A stretch of DNA of 64,000 nucleotides from Warburgia ugandensis (taxonomy: Eukaryota > Streptophyta > Magnoliopsida > Canellales > Canellaceae), in the NCBI GenBank assembly GCA_035236585.1, contig CP141139.1, forward strand, positions 16,198,990-16,262,989, given 5' to 3'. The notes below the pieces were generated by a model. It searched no databases. It was not told where the DNA came from and saw nothing but the letters and a program-made list of their open reading frames with translations. The translations under genes and the position numbers were made by a program. Below are positions 1 to 12,302 of this stretch, in pieces; the stretch's first letter is position 1, and every line of letters starts with the position of its first letter.

Positions 1-163
1 AGAGCAGGTTGAGTATAAATGCAACCCACTTGTCCAATGATCTAAACCATTTATTTCTCAGGACTTGCAGTGAACTGGAAGGTGTTTTCCACTTAGAGAA
101 TATGGAATCATATAACAGCCAATCGTCAAAAAGATTGAGATTTCCATCACCATAAGAAAGATT

Positions 164-282
<119 letters not shown>

Positions 283-612
283 GAAGTTTCTTCTCTGTTG
301 TATTCCATATAAATAAATGGGCATCGATTCAATTAACACTAAACCACGTTAAAGGTGTATAGCATGATAATTTGAAGATACCTAGATTCCCTGCTAAATC
401 TCGTGTTATATTAGCAATAAATGTTTTCTGTTGCTCCTCCAGTTCAATCATCTTGATCTACCAACCTCCTGTATTTCTCCTTATCATTAATACAACCACA
501 TCATTCAAAAAAAAAAAAAAAAAAACGAAATTAATTCAGGCACTCTCCCAATGTAAAATGGCTATCTTACACTGCAAAATAATTCCTCAGATTAGCTCTT
601 GATAGCTTTCCA

Positions 613-693
613 GCCGTACTATTAACCCTTGTGGTCTGTCCCTTCCCCAGACCCTATGTACGAGAGAGCTTCATGCATCAAGGCTGCCCTTTT
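613..693 (+). mobile_element. Au-like SINE, 5'-truncated
   Basis: The 3' part of a tRNA-derived SINE resembling the Au family of flowering plants: a CCCTTGTGGTCTGTCCCTTC block, then a GAGAGCTTC block and a CTGCCCTTTT tail. It is bounded by a 10-bp near-perfect target duplication, TAGCTTTCCA at 603-612 and TAGCATTCCA at 694-703. The tRNA-like head is absent, so this copy was probably inserted already truncated, as LINE-machinery products often are. The family name comes from memory of the consensus. Confidence 0.72.
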
Positions 694-703
694 TAGCATT
701 CCA

Positions 704-1401
704 ATCATATCAGACAAGTCATAAACTAGGAGAGAATGCCATTATTAACACAGAAAGATATTAACCTATTTCATGATAACAGGGAATAATCATGACAAAA
801 GCGCCAAACGTAGTAGGCATGGTGCATCACAGTTGATTGATGAACGACAATCCCCTGTCTTGCCTTATGATATATGGATTATGTTTTAATAATATTTTTT
901 AACTTCTTCATTGTTGTTGTTATTCATTCTTGAAGTATCCTTTAGAGTTACTACTGATAAAAATAGACATTTGGAAACACTAATGTTAACTCATGTTGTT
1001 GAAAGCTCCGGGGATATTAGTTTGACTAACATATATCCATCAAGGTCACTGTTAAGTGCCCTGTGCCCTGAGAGACTGCACAATGATAATCATTTTTATG
1101 GTTTTAAAAGGAAAGGATGATGACAAATGCACCCTTATCTTGACATGGTTGCCCCTTGTAGATTATTGAACTATTTTCATGGTGAAGTGAAAAGGACAAC
1201 GTCTGTTGGGTTCCTAGCTATGGAATGAATAAGGATCAGAATTTGGAGAGAATAAGAGGCTGTTGATTCATCACCGTTGCCATGTACATATTTGAATGAT
1301 TGCTCATGGCACGGATGGACCACAGTAGAAAATTAGTGTCCACACATAATTTATGCTATTTGAGGATGCGCTCTATCCTGGATGCACATATTAATCCTAG
1401 A
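704..1401. other. AT-rich intergenic, no gene recognised
   Basis: There is no long open frame, no conserved motif and no repeat with visible ends. One short open frame (911-1120) has no recognisable content. Confidence 0.6.
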
Positions 1402-1417
1402 ATATTATGAACAGAAA

Positions 1418-1596
1418 GAAGGAGAGCCTCGGCACAATGGTAGAGTTATCATCGTGTGACCTTGAAGTCATGGGTTCATGGCCTGGAAATAGCCTCTTGA
1501 AAATACAAAGTAAGGCTGCGTACTATTGACCCTTGTAGTCCGTCCTTTTCCCGGAACTTATATCCATGGAAACTTTGTACACCGGGGCTTCCCTTT
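1418..1596 (+). mobile_element. Full-length Au-like SINE
   Basis: A 179-bp tRNA-derived SINE. The head (GAGCCTCGGCACAATGGTAG) resembles a tRNA A-box region. A B-box-like GGGTTCATGG follows, then AGCCTCTTG, AAGGCTGCGTACTATTGACC and CTTGTAGTCCGTCC, ending in CTTCCCTTT. Clear 16-bp target duplications flank it: ATATTATGAACAGAAA at 1402-1417 and ATATTATGAACGGAAA at 1597-1612, with one mismatch. The order of parts matches the Au SINE family known across angiosperms. Confidence 0.85.
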
Positions 1597-1612
1597 ATAT
1601 TATGAACGGAAA

Positions 1613-3401
1613 CAAATGTCATTGAAATCCCATCTAATGGCTATCCATTATGCTACGGAAACCACCCATGTTTCTACATTTTATGTAGATAGTACGTTTG
1701 CCGTATGGATTGACCTCCCTACCATATTTCTGAACCGGCACTGTTCATTATTAGTTCTCTCCTTAATTGTTAGTTTTTTATTCAATCATTCTACTGCAAC
1801 TTCTTCTGAATTGACGTGGTTGGATGAAACCATCAAACTCGATCTACCAAAACATGGAACCAGTTGGCAGATTACTAAGAAAGGCATAGAATACACCTCG
1901 CCACAGCCTAGCGGGTTTTGTTTCTACTCAATATCTCCTTGCTTTCTCTCAAAGTGCTCTCCCACTTGAGGTGCATCAATTAGAGAAGTAACTGTATCAA
2001 GGTTTATCTTTGCCAAACTTCTCAATATATTTGGATTAATGAAATCCTAAGGACCTCGTCAGATCCGAGGAACTAAGTTTCTTCCTTATTTGTAATCAAA
2101 ACCACTAGTCTTATATATGCAACTGATGCGACAAGCCTTCTTTGGAATTCATAAATATGCCTCATCTACTTCTGAAGAAGTACTGGTCATTTGCAAATAA
2201 TCATACTCAACTCCAAAATTATTTCCCTATCAGGTTGTTTGCTTAGGTCCGCTAGTGCATATTCTTGATCTAGCATGTTCGACTCTTCGCCAAGCCTACT
2301 AAATTTAATGGCATTGTGGCCGTTTTGTAGATCATAGAGCTTCCAAATAGCCTGTGATAATTTGTTTGAATAATGAATCTGAATCATGCCAGGAAATGTT
2401 GGGCACTATCAGGAAGCTCACTAGTCGAATGTTTAATCGAGATAATGTGCATTAAATGAAGATCCCAAATGTAATAACAACCAAGACTGTTTGGAGAAAG
2501 CCAAAAGAAATCACAAATGGCAGCGGAACCACATTTTGCATAAGGGTTTGTTGGAGTAGAACCATCTGGACGCCAAATTATATACTACTAAGCTAGATGC
2601 ATTTTGAGATGAGTTAACTGAGAATAATCAAAGTGACGCTTGATGACTCGTCATGAATATAAAACGATTGGTCATTGGACATGAACTTTCAGACGTATTT
2701 AAGTGCTTTTAATAAAACAGTTAACTATTTTTCAACATTCAATTTTAGTGAAAATTTCCTAAATTACTCCTATAATTAGACTATTAAGAGGCTAATGAAA
2801 GGGAAAATGCATCAAACTGGGGTGTTATCAAACAAAAAGAAAAAACACTTAATCAGAAGAGGCCGACAAAGAAGACGGCCAAAAAACTAGGATTTCATGC
2901 GAAGAAAGACATCTGATTTTGCTCGCAATCTTCCAAAAACTGAGATTCTTTGTAAAAAATGAGATTATGGGTGAGTTATTTTAAAATTATCTTCATTTTA
3001 GTTTCACTTTTCATAATAAAAAGGCTTATTTCTCTTATTTTTCTTCTTCTTCTTCTATAGAAATTAATTAGAAATTGTTGTATAGTCACATGTCCTCTAA
3101 AAACAAGGCAATTGGTAAGTATTTTGGCCAATTTCATTATCTTTTTCTTTTTCTTTTTTTGTTTCTCACGATACTTTTCTGTATTTCATTTTTAATCTTT
3201 TTCTTCGCAAATGCTTGTTACAAATTACTGCTTTACTCAAATGTAGTCTTAAAAAAAGAGATTGTTGTCAAGTGTTTTGATTTATTTCACTATATATTTA
3301 GTTTTTTGGTTTTCATTATATTTATCTTAATTTAGTTTTTCTTTTTCTTCTACAAATTTCTATGCAACTTGCTACTATGCTCTACCTCTAGCATTTTTGG
3401 A

Positions 3402-3405
<4 letters not shown>
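1613..3405. other. AT-rich intergenic, no gene recognised
   Basis: No gene could be supported. A 147-codon frame at 1526-1969 overlaps the SINE tail and reads into sequence with no recognisable domain, so it is probably chance. From about 2700 the sequence becomes very AT-rich, and it could include the 3' non-coding part or LTR of the copia element whose pol tail lies at 3985-4114. I found no terminal repeat to prove that. Confidence 0.5.

Positions 3406-3457
<52 letters not shown>
3406..3457. repeat. (TC)n microsatellite
   Basis: About 26 TC units inside pyrimidine-rich, AT-rich sequence, with no gene nearby. Confidence 0.95.
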
Positions 3458-3460
<3 letters not shown>

Positions 3461-3984
3461 CTTTTGCATTTTTCTTTTACTTTGTCTTTTAGTTTTCTAT
3501 TCATGGTTTTAACAATTTTTGCTACTTTTTTATTATTTTCTCTTCTATTTTTGTACTATTATTAAAACTTAATTCTTGTGTTTCCTCAATTTTTCTATTT
3601 TTATTTTTTTGCAGTTCTCTATTTTTATTGTTTAAAATAATTTTTTAACTAAAAGAGAGCTGTTTAAAATACCAGCCAATATTGGCTTATACCATCAATA
3701 CATCCCAAAAAGGCCCTTGATTAGTACCATGACATGTACGGTATTGACAACTTATATTTTCAATAAAAGACATCCTAAAGGAATTTAATTAGAAATTTTC
3801 AAAATAGTTAACTGATGTTCATGAAATAGCTAAATCTCATGAATTCAATTAACTAGTTTTGTTAAGTTAAAAGACAATTGTATGATTTTTGACAACTTTG
3901 TCAACTTAGAGCCTTCATATTGGCATAAAATCATTAAAGCATATGAATAACAATATCATGTATAGAATTTATCATTCAAAGACA
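3458..3984. other. AT-rich stretch, possible copia 3' non-coding DNA
   Basis: T-rich sequence without coding signs. It lies directly downstream (minus-strand sense) of a copia RNase H tail, so a copia 3' LTR or leader may be here. No LTR ends or repeats could be identified. Confidence 0.35.
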
Positions 3985-4114
3985 TTCAATCATGTCAATT
4001 TCTCTTCTAATTGTGCCAAATATATCCTCAACTAATTGTTTGGTTAGAATGTTAGCTAATTGTTTTTCTTTTGCTAGAGATTCAAATGTGATGTTGTCCT
4101 TCTAAGTATGATCC
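3985..4114 (-). mobile_element. Ty1/copia pol tail (RNase H end), fossil
   Basis: The minus-strand translation has the wording typical of the copia RNase H C terminus: KEKQLANILTKQLVEDIF, then RREIDM, the counterpart of the usual 'QLADIFTKPL...RREL'. It stops abruptly at the edge of the gypsy element that begins at 4115. The piece is an old broken fragment. With the copia gag pieces on the same strand at 18660-26307 it may be the remains of one element into which later elements inserted; most of the pol region is missing. Confidence 0.65.
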
Positions 4115-4675
4115 TGTTACACCCCAAGTTTTTATAACAATTTTTTATAATAATAATAATAATAGTTAGGATCCCAAAATTAAAAGATTCTATTAATTAT
4201 TTTGTTAGAACATTTTCTAAAAAACCTCCGGGTGTTATCTCTTTTTTCCAAAAACATCACGACCATGATTAAAAGATAAATATAAGTACACAATAATAAA
4301 TTTAAGACAATACTAATATCAAATCCAACATCAAAATCAATGGCAGCTTTATTTTTAAAACAATAATATCAAAAAACATAATAATGTAGCTGAGGGTCTA
4401 TCCATCATAATAATCCACCATACTTAAAGACAAGTCCATAATATATATATGTCATAATCAAATCAATCTAATAAAGGTGTACAGTCCATAAAATAGGTTC
4501 AAATAGTAATCCATCTAACCACTCACGTCAAGCTAACTATCAGTCAAATTAGGTGGTCCCCACTGTTATCATTGTCCTTCCACGGCCTTACCCTTCCTGC
4601 TGTCGCGCTTGATATCTAAGGCATTGCAAAACAAAGTAATGCATCAGCAAGCTATTGCTTGTGTAGGTACATAGA

Positions 4676-5353
4676 TGTAACGCCCAGGGTTTGGGCTCCC
4701 CAATAACAATATTGTCCACTTTGGGCCCTGGGCTCGCACGGTTTTGTTCTTACCCACGACGGGGTAAAACACGTTGTTATTGGTTAAAGCCCTCGCAGAC
4801 CCTTATCAATGCCCAGGAACCTTGTCCCTAGCCGATGTGGGACTAACTCTCAGTAACTCACCTTGCCTAGAAGCTTGCCAGCCTATAAGCCTACCAGCCC
4901 TCTCAACCCGCATTGGGAGGGCTTTAACCAAGAACAACGCGTTTTACCCCGTCATGCGGGCCCAGGGCCCAAAGCGGACAATATTGTTATTAGGGAGCCC
5001 AGACCCGGGGCATTACAGTGGTATCAGAGCGGGACCCCGACCTCGAGGGTAGCAAGCTAACCCCACGTGAGGTTGCGTGGCCTCTAAGGAGGGGAGAGGG
5101 CTAGCCTTGGCCGATGAGGGCGGGCTGATGAGGGCGGGCTTAGAGGGCTGGTAGGCTTCTAGGTAAAGTGAGGCACTGAGAGTTAGTCCCACATCGGCTA
5201 GGGACAAGGTTCCTGAGCATTGATAAGGGTCTGGGAGGGCTTTAACCAATAACAACGCATTTTACCCCGTCGTGGGTAAGAACAAAGTCGTGCGGGCCCA
5301 GGGCCCAAAGCAGACAATATTGTTATTGGGGAGCCCAGACCCAGGACGTTACA
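4676..5353 (+). mobile_element. Foldback TRIM-like element with iMet primer site
   Basis: A 678-bp non-coding element with perfect 5-bp target duplications ATAGA at 4671-4675 and 5354-5358; the uninterrupted partner LTR shows the empty site near 15890. It starts TGTAACGCCC and ends GGACGTTACA. An LTR-like unit covers 4676-5017, and a primer site TGGTATCAGAGC follows at 5019-5030. The rest contains a purine-rich stretch (AAGGAGGGGAGAGGG near 5087) and a 3' part that is the reverse complement of the first ~235 bases. Shorter copies of the arm end also lie at 4914-5017. It has no coding capacity, so it would depend on proteins from another element. The head resembles repeats with ATATTGTCC..CTTTGGGCC known in many plants. 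Confidence 0.8.
5019..5030 (+). promoter_or_regulatory. tRNA-iMet primer-binding site of the TRIM
   Basis: TGGTATCAGAGC is the complement of the 3' end of plant initiator methionine tRNA. It lies one base after the LTR-like unit ending CATTACA at 5017. Confidence 0.85.
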
Positions 5354-7756
5354 ATAGACATTTAATGTAATAATAAGGAAAAATAAAATCTAATAACAAT
5401 GTTGATATAATGTGTAGGTCAATTATCTATGAAAATATAAGTATCATAAGTAATGCTAATATAATCTTAAAAGATCATATACGATAAAACATGCATCTTA
5501 TGGATTTAAAACATGATAATCTCGTAGACGTAAAACATGATACAATCTAATATCAATGAGCATACAATAACAAACAAGGCACCCTATGGTACGTGGGTCC
5601 CACGTGTCCCATACGCTCATGTAACAGATCATGAGTACTCATATCAATCCTCTGGTGTCGTCACACCCAGACATACAATAACATCTCCATGCCTATTATG
5701 TAAGCATACAGAATAAGAGTATAGATAGTCATGCTGTAGTGGCAACCCCTCCAAGGTCTCAACCACCGTTGCTCCCCATCAACACCATAACGGGAGACTT
5801 AATGTTTGTCCCCATGGAAAGGCCCGGACCGATAATGTGGACTATCCATGTTACCAAACCCCTACTAAAAGCCATCTGTGGGCAGGTGTCTATCACATCA
5901 CAATTTCAGAGGATGGGTGGCCAACCCTACTCCCTCCTAGCATAACATCCACCGGGTGAGAGCACTTGTTATAAATCACAGAGCACGAGAATCGTATATC
6001 TCATAAAATTAAGAGCACTCATGGCTCACAATCCCCAAGGCACACCCCTCATCCCGGGGTTAGCCTCTCAAAGGATTAGCCACCAAGCCTCCACCATCAA
6101 TTTTATGAAAACCCACCAATCTCAATGATGCAATAAAGAAAGATAATTAATAATCATATATAAGATAGGCAATATCAATCTCATAAAACAATTTGATCAT
6201 GAAAACTCATTCAATATAATATCGAAATCTAATATTGATCATAGCATGAAACGTTGAAGCTCACAAAATCTCAGAATACATAAAAGAATGACAATCAAGC
6301 ACAATCAATCATGAATGCTATGATAATGCAAAGTTTTAGAAATCAAAATATAACATTAAATGTCATCACCTACCTCAATGAGAGATAACCCAATTCAATC
6401 GTGTAATCCTCTTAGCTCACACGCTCAGATGTACCTGTCAGTATCACAATACTATTTTGTGTTATTTGTTTCATGTCAGTGGAATCTGTGGCGATCCAAC
6501 TATTGGATCGTTCTCTAAGATCTCTATTTATGATTTGCTCCTTAATCCCAACATTATTGGTTATTAATCAATTCTATCTCATGTTTATCTACTCATTTTT
6601 GTGTGTGTATAAAGTTTACACCTTGATCTGATGATCAGATTATCCTTAGATGAATAATTTTCCAAGATCTGGGTTAGATCAATGGTCTAGATCAATTACT
6701 AAAGTAATTATATATAATCTGATCCTTGGGACCCTCATTTAGTATAATAAATTATCTATTTGTCCAAGTCCTAGGGCCTGATCACCCTTTGATCGACCGG
6801 ATCTAAGTGATTTGGTACTATTTTATGAATTTAACCTGTTTAGACGTGATTAGATCAAGATTCTAATGCTAAAATCATGTCCACATCATCAACACGGTTC
6901 ATCGAAGATCGGGCTTCTATAGCCTCCAAAATCTCAGAAAAACCATTTCAGATAAAAAAAATCAGATCAAAATCAAAGTTTACAACAGCAGAAAAAGGGT
7001 TTTACACTGGTTTACACCGGTGGAACCACCTTCACTAGAGTAAAATGACGTCACATTGTGCACAGTCATCAGGACGCGCAGCATGTTCCAATTGTCTAGG
7101 ATAGCGAGCATGCATTGCGCATGTGTGCGAAGGGGCTCTGCGTGCACCATCCGCCCTTATGCGTCCTAGTGGATGTCTTGGGCGCATTATCCATCGAGGA
7201 CAATAAACTCGAGCCGTCCACCTTCTTTTGGCTTAACCAGAGCCCCAGTGCTCCTATTTTTTATCTATTTTCACTGCTCCTAGGGTTTTTGGGTCTAAAG
7301 ATCACAATGAACAGCTCATATCTACTATCTGAAGTGTCCTTAATGTGGGTCTAACGATGCTCCACGGTTTTGACTTCCTAGGCCATTCAACAGCTATTCA
7401 GCCCAGATCCAGCCTGGATCTGAGAAGGGAAAGTTGGGAAATGATGTGAAAAACAAGTTAGAGTATGTAGCTTACCTTATAAGAGCTAGAGATGGGAAAA
7501 CGGAGCCCTATGAAGCATGCAAACTTTAGCTTGTTTTCGCGGCATGTACAGGGGAAAGCTAGGGTTTTCTCTGGTTCTTTGGCATGAGAATGGAACGGGG
7601 AATGTGTTTATATAGTTGTAGATCCTATTTTCTCAAAAGGAAAGGTAAATCGCCGCCTTCCTCCATTAGAGCTACAATGGAAATGAAAGCCGTTATCAAA
7701 ATGACCCCCTCTAATTTGCATCCCTGATAATTTACCAATTTACCCGTAAAACTTGA

Positions 7757-10612
7757 TGTAATATCCTTCATTTTTGGTATAACTTTAGAAATTTCTAAAA
7801 AAATTAAATTAAAAAAATTTAGAGATGGAATTTTTTTTTTTGAAAACTTAATAATTTGAAAGTGCTCATCGATATGATTCCAACGCCACCAAGAACGCGG
7901 AAAACGGAGCTCAAACGAGAGAGTTAGGAGCCGTTGAAGTGTAAGGGCAATTTAGTCATTTGACAGAGACATGTTACACAGGGGTCCAAATTGATAATGG
8001 CACCCCCGTCTTCTAGATATCTTTACCAGTTCCGAAAAAATCTCAGGAGAAACCATAGGAAGAGGAGTGGATGGAAGAGGTTCTATTCCCCTAAGACTCT
8101 AAGCCTATAACTACCCATCCCTAGGAGCCAAAACGCTCCACCTTGAGCGTTTCATTGCATTTCATGCAGTAACGCTTAGCTCTGAAAACTTCAATTTTTA
8201 TGGGGCGAGTGGAACTCCGGGGAGGACTATCAACCCCAGTTAAACGAGGTAAGCCTTAAACCCTAATTTCTGGATTTATTAAATAGGTAAAAATTAAATA
8301 GAAATGCATTTAAAATTAGGAAAAATAGCATTTTCCTAGGAACTTTGTGCATGCTACTGTTGGAGCATGATTTCGTGGATGAAACCACGTCCGTTTGAAA
8401 ATCGCACTGTCCAACTAGTGCACAAGAGACCCAAGAACAAACCCTTTAAATTTGGGAGAGATCCAATGGTGGGTTGCTCTAGAAAACACAAAAACCAGTA
8501 CCTATGGATGTTTTTAGGAACTTGGAAAAAACCGTTTAAAAAACATCGTTTTTGGAGAAATCAATGCAAAAGGATGATAGAAATGGAAACTATACAAAAT
8601 TTTGAACAAAATGGCTAAAAAACTAAGTGATTTGGACACCTGTAGGGTCACTGAAAATGACAGGAAGCCGGTCATCTTCTCCGGCGACGGTTTCCGAATC
8701 GCCAGTGTAAACCAGGCTGCCCATGTAACCCAGTGTAAATTGGGTGCCTTTGTAACCCGGTGTAAACCGGGGCCTCTAGTGTAATCCAGTGTACACTGGG
8801 TGCCGGTGTAACTCGATGTAAACCAGTGCACCCACCCAACACCCTATAAATTAATAATATTAATTTATGAAGTATTTTCACTTAAAATTGATTTTTGGGA
8901 GCTAAAGGAGTCCAAATCACGATCCGAAAAAGGCGTTGTGACCGTATTGACGACGCGGACCTAGTTTTAACTTAAAAACTTATAAATAACCACTTTTTAT
9001 TTAGAAAAATTTTTAAATAGTGATGTGACATGTACAAGTGCACTTGAATATACCAGTTAAGGGGATTATTAGCAAGCTAGTGGTCTCACATTGAGGTAGG
9101 TGTCGACAATTAATGCTTTGCCTTGATTTTTAAACCATGTTTAAACATAGCATCATGTGTGATTGTGTTTTAAATTGAAATTATCATTTATCATGGATTT
9201 CATGCGACCTTGAGTACATTATGATTATTCCAAATTGAAATCTTTTATTGAATAAACTTATTTCAAATGTTTTTATAAGCATGATGTTAATTAATTATGC
9301 TTAAATAGAGACTTATTGATTATTATATCTTGTAAATGCATGGATTTACATAGAAATAAGAATAGAGGCTTATTAGCTGGTCCTTTTATAGGCTAACCCC
9401 AGGATGAGGGGCATGTCTTAGGGGTTGCGAGCTATGAGGGCTCTTGAGTTTTAGCATATACATATGATTTTTATTTTTTATATTTGATGACGGGTGCTCT
9501 CGCCCGGTGGGCGTCATGCTAAGAGGGATAGGGCCGGCCACCCACCCTCTGAGATTGTGATGTGATGATATTGTGATATGATAGACACCTGCCCATAGAT
9601 GGCATTCGGTAGGGGTTTGGTAACATGGATAGTCCACACTACCGGTTTGAGCCTTTCCATGGGGACAGACGCTAAGTCTCCCATTATGATGTCGAAGGAG
9701 AGCGGCGGTGGTTGATACCCATGGAGGGTTGCCACTGCAGCATGATGACCCATATTCTTATTATGTGTGCATGTATGATGAGCATGGTCATGGATGGTAT
9801 GCATGGGTGTGACGACATTCAGAGGTTGGCTATGAGTACTCCTTATCAGTAATGTTAGTGCAATGTGGTGGGACCCATTACCTTAGGGTGCCTTTATTAT
9901 TATTGTATGCTCATTTACATTGATTTATGTCATGTTTTGACTCCATGAAATGCATGTTTTAGCATGTGGAATAAATTGACATTTATTTGGACATGACATT
10001 ATGATATTGCTATTTTCATAAATGATAGACTTTTCATCAGTGCTATTAATTATTTCTTTCATTTGTTACATTAATTGTCTATGTACCTACACAAGCGATA
10101 GCTTGCTGAGGCATTGCTTTGTTTTGCAATGCCTTAGATCTCGAGCGCGACATCAGGAAAGGAAAAGCTGTTGAGAAACTACGAGAGCTACTGAAGATCT
10201 TTTTCCTATAGTTTTATATAGTGATGTGAGTCATTAAAACAGGATTATCATTTGGATTTAATTATGGACTGCATACTTTATATTTGGAGTTGATTGAGAT
10301 GTTTGGATATATGTTGGACATTTATATGGGATGTTATGATGGATAGACCCTGGGCCATATTATTATTGTGTTTTAGACATTTATTTGATTTAAAATAAAG
10401 GTGCCGATTTATTTGACATTGATTGATACGCATATTGTTTTATTTACATGTATGCCATTTTGAGAAAGGAAAAATAACACCCAGAATTTTTAAGAATTGC
10501 TTTAGTAAAATGATAATTAAAACTTTTCTTATGGGATCCCAAATGCTCTTATTCAAAATGTCATTATTATTCTTATAAATAAATAATTGTCTTAAAAATC
10601 CGGGGTGTTACA
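7757..10612 (+). mobile_element. Solo LTR of the same gypsy family, inserted in opposite orientation
   Basis: A 2856-bp insertion in the 3' LTR of the surrounding gypsy element. It starts TGTAATATCC and ends GGGGTGTTACA, with a 5-bp target duplication CTTGA/CTTAA. Its reverse complement is collinear with the host LTR: the GTGTTACA end, the block with 'CCATGGGGACAGA' (9656-9670, host 5808-5822), and the block with CACCCGGTGAGAGCAC-like sequence. It is thus a relative of the element it landed in, with no internal region left, as after LTR-LTR recombination. No LTR-type ORF in it is credible. Confidence 0.82.
8702..8836. repeat. Palindromic minisatellite inside the solo LTR
   Basis: About five units of roughly 27 bases. 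Each is built on short palindromes such as CCAGTGTACACTGG and CCCGGTGTAAACCGGG, separated by GTAACC links. The related host LTRs carry a shorter version (GTTTACACCGG repeats near 7000-7030 and 17520-17595), so this copy expanded the motif. Confidence 0.75.
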
Positions 10613-10793
10613 CTTAAAATGGTCATATCTCACTCATCCGTACTCCAATTTCGACGTTCTTTATACCGCTCAATTTCTATCAATGAGTACTTTCTAGTTT
10701 TAGTGGTTTCAAAACCAAATTTCATGCATAAATTTTTTAATTTAATTTATTTATTTTATTACTAATTTAGGGTTAAAATTTGAGGATATTATA

Positions 10794-10806
10794 TCCTTCC
10801 CACCTT
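10794..10806 (-). promoter_or_regulatory. Polypurine tract of the gypsy element
   Basis: Minus-strand AAGGTGGGAAGGA lies directly before the 3' LTR, the usual place and composition for the plus-strand primer of reverse transcription. Confidence 0.65.
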
Positions 10807-11020
10807 ATAAAAATTTCATCTTCAAAATTTCAGTACATACCTCTATGTAAAATAGTTTTAATCCTCAACTCCTTGACTTTCTTATCCAATATACGCATAG
10901 GTCTCTCTTCAAAAGTCATATCTGGCGTAACTCTCTTGGAATTTGCTCCAACACGTGTGATGGGTCTGGCACGTACTTCCTCAGCATAGATACATGGAAG
11001 ACATCATGCACATTTGCCAA

Positions 11021-12008
11021 CTATGGTGGTAAGGCTAGCTGGTATGCTATTGACCCAACTTTGCGTAAAATCTCAAAAGGCCTAATGTACTTGGAGCTAA
11101 GTTTCCCTTTATTCCCAAACCTCATCACTCCTTTCATAGGGGAAACCTTTAAGAATACATGCTTACCTTCGGAGAACTCTAAGTCTTTCCACCTCTTGTC
11201 AGCATAACTCTTCTGGCGGCTGTGAGTTGTCAATAATCTCTTTCGAATAAGTCAAACTTTCTCTGTACACTCTTCCACCAACTCGGACTTCACTATGTGT
11301 CTCTCTCCTACATCACTCCAACATAAGGATGACCGACAAGGCCTATCATAAAGCGCCTCATATGGAGCCATGCCAATACTTGCGTGATAGCTGTTATTAT
11401 GGCCAAACTCTACCAGTGGTAAATGGTCCTCCTAGTTACCCTTCCAATCCATAACACATGCCCATAGCATATCCTCAATCGTATGGATGGTCCTCTCGGT
11501 CTGACCATCTGTCTGAGGGTGGAATGTTGTGTTAAATTTTAGCCTTGATCCTAGAGCCTCTTACACGCTCTTCCAGTACTTCTAGGTCAACCGAGTGTCT
11601 CAATCAGATATAATTATCAAGGGAACTCCGTGTAGACTAACGATCAACTTGACATACAATTTCTCTAAACTGTCAATCATTTGATTATGCCTGATAGAAA
11701 GGAAATGAGCAAACTTGGTCAATCTGTCCACAACGACCCATATCATGTCATGTCCGCTAATAGTCCTCGAAAGGCCCATAATGAAATCCATGGTAATATG
11801 ATCCCACTTCCACTCAAGGAGATCCAATGTCTGAAGTAACCCTGACGGTCACTGATGCTTTACCTTGACCTGCTGACAAGTTAGACACTGTGCCATGCAC
11901 TCTCCAACATCCTTCTTCATTCCGTTCCACTAAAAATGTTTCCTGAGATCCTAATACATCTTCGTACCTCCAGAATGGATCTTTTACTGGGACTGGTGTG
12001 CCTCCCAA
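11021..12008 (-). mobile_element. Integrase region of the gypsy element, fossil
   Basis: Minus-strand translation shows the integrase core wording typical of plant gypsy elements: WDHITMDFIMGL, VVVDRLTKFAHF and LHGVPLIIISD. A C-terminal part with KVSPMKGVMRFGNKGKLS and YIRPFEILRKVGSIAYQLAL follows, as in chromovirus integrases. The N-terminal zinc-binding part lies toward 12008. The region is broken in several places. No complete chromodomain could be read after it. Confidence 0.8.
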
Positions 12009-12302
12009 AGTAACTCACTCTTTAAAACATCATCTGAAGGTACCACCGACCTACCCTTGAATCTGACTTCTCCATTCTGTCCTCTCATAAGCTCTGTCCT
12101 GTCTGCCAAGTCTTGTGTCTCCTTATCTTTGCCCTATGCCTCTAATATCCTATCGAGAAACTTAGACCTAGTCGACAGATTGGCAATCATTACTCCAAAC
12201 TTCCTACTCAAAGCATATATGATGATGTTAGCTTTCCTTGGGTGGTATTTATGGTGAAATAGAAGTCCTTGAGATATTCCATCCATCAACGCTACCTCAT
12301 GT

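Larger units (their letters stand above)
4115..10793 (-). repeat. 3' LTR of the gypsy element, carrying two insertions
   Basis: The LTR begins (plus-strand view) TGTTACACCCCAAG, matching TGTAACACCCTGGG of the partner at 15328. The two run collinear through to the TTAAAATTTGAGG end near 10793. After removing the TRIM (4676-5353) and the inverted solo LTR (7757-10612) with their target duplications, about 3.1 kb remains, against 3183 bp for the partner LTR. Confidence 0.88.

Noticed and set aside
1526-1969. A 147-codon open frame on the plus strand
   Set aside because: It begins within the SINE and continues into sequence without recognisable content. A chance frame is more likely.
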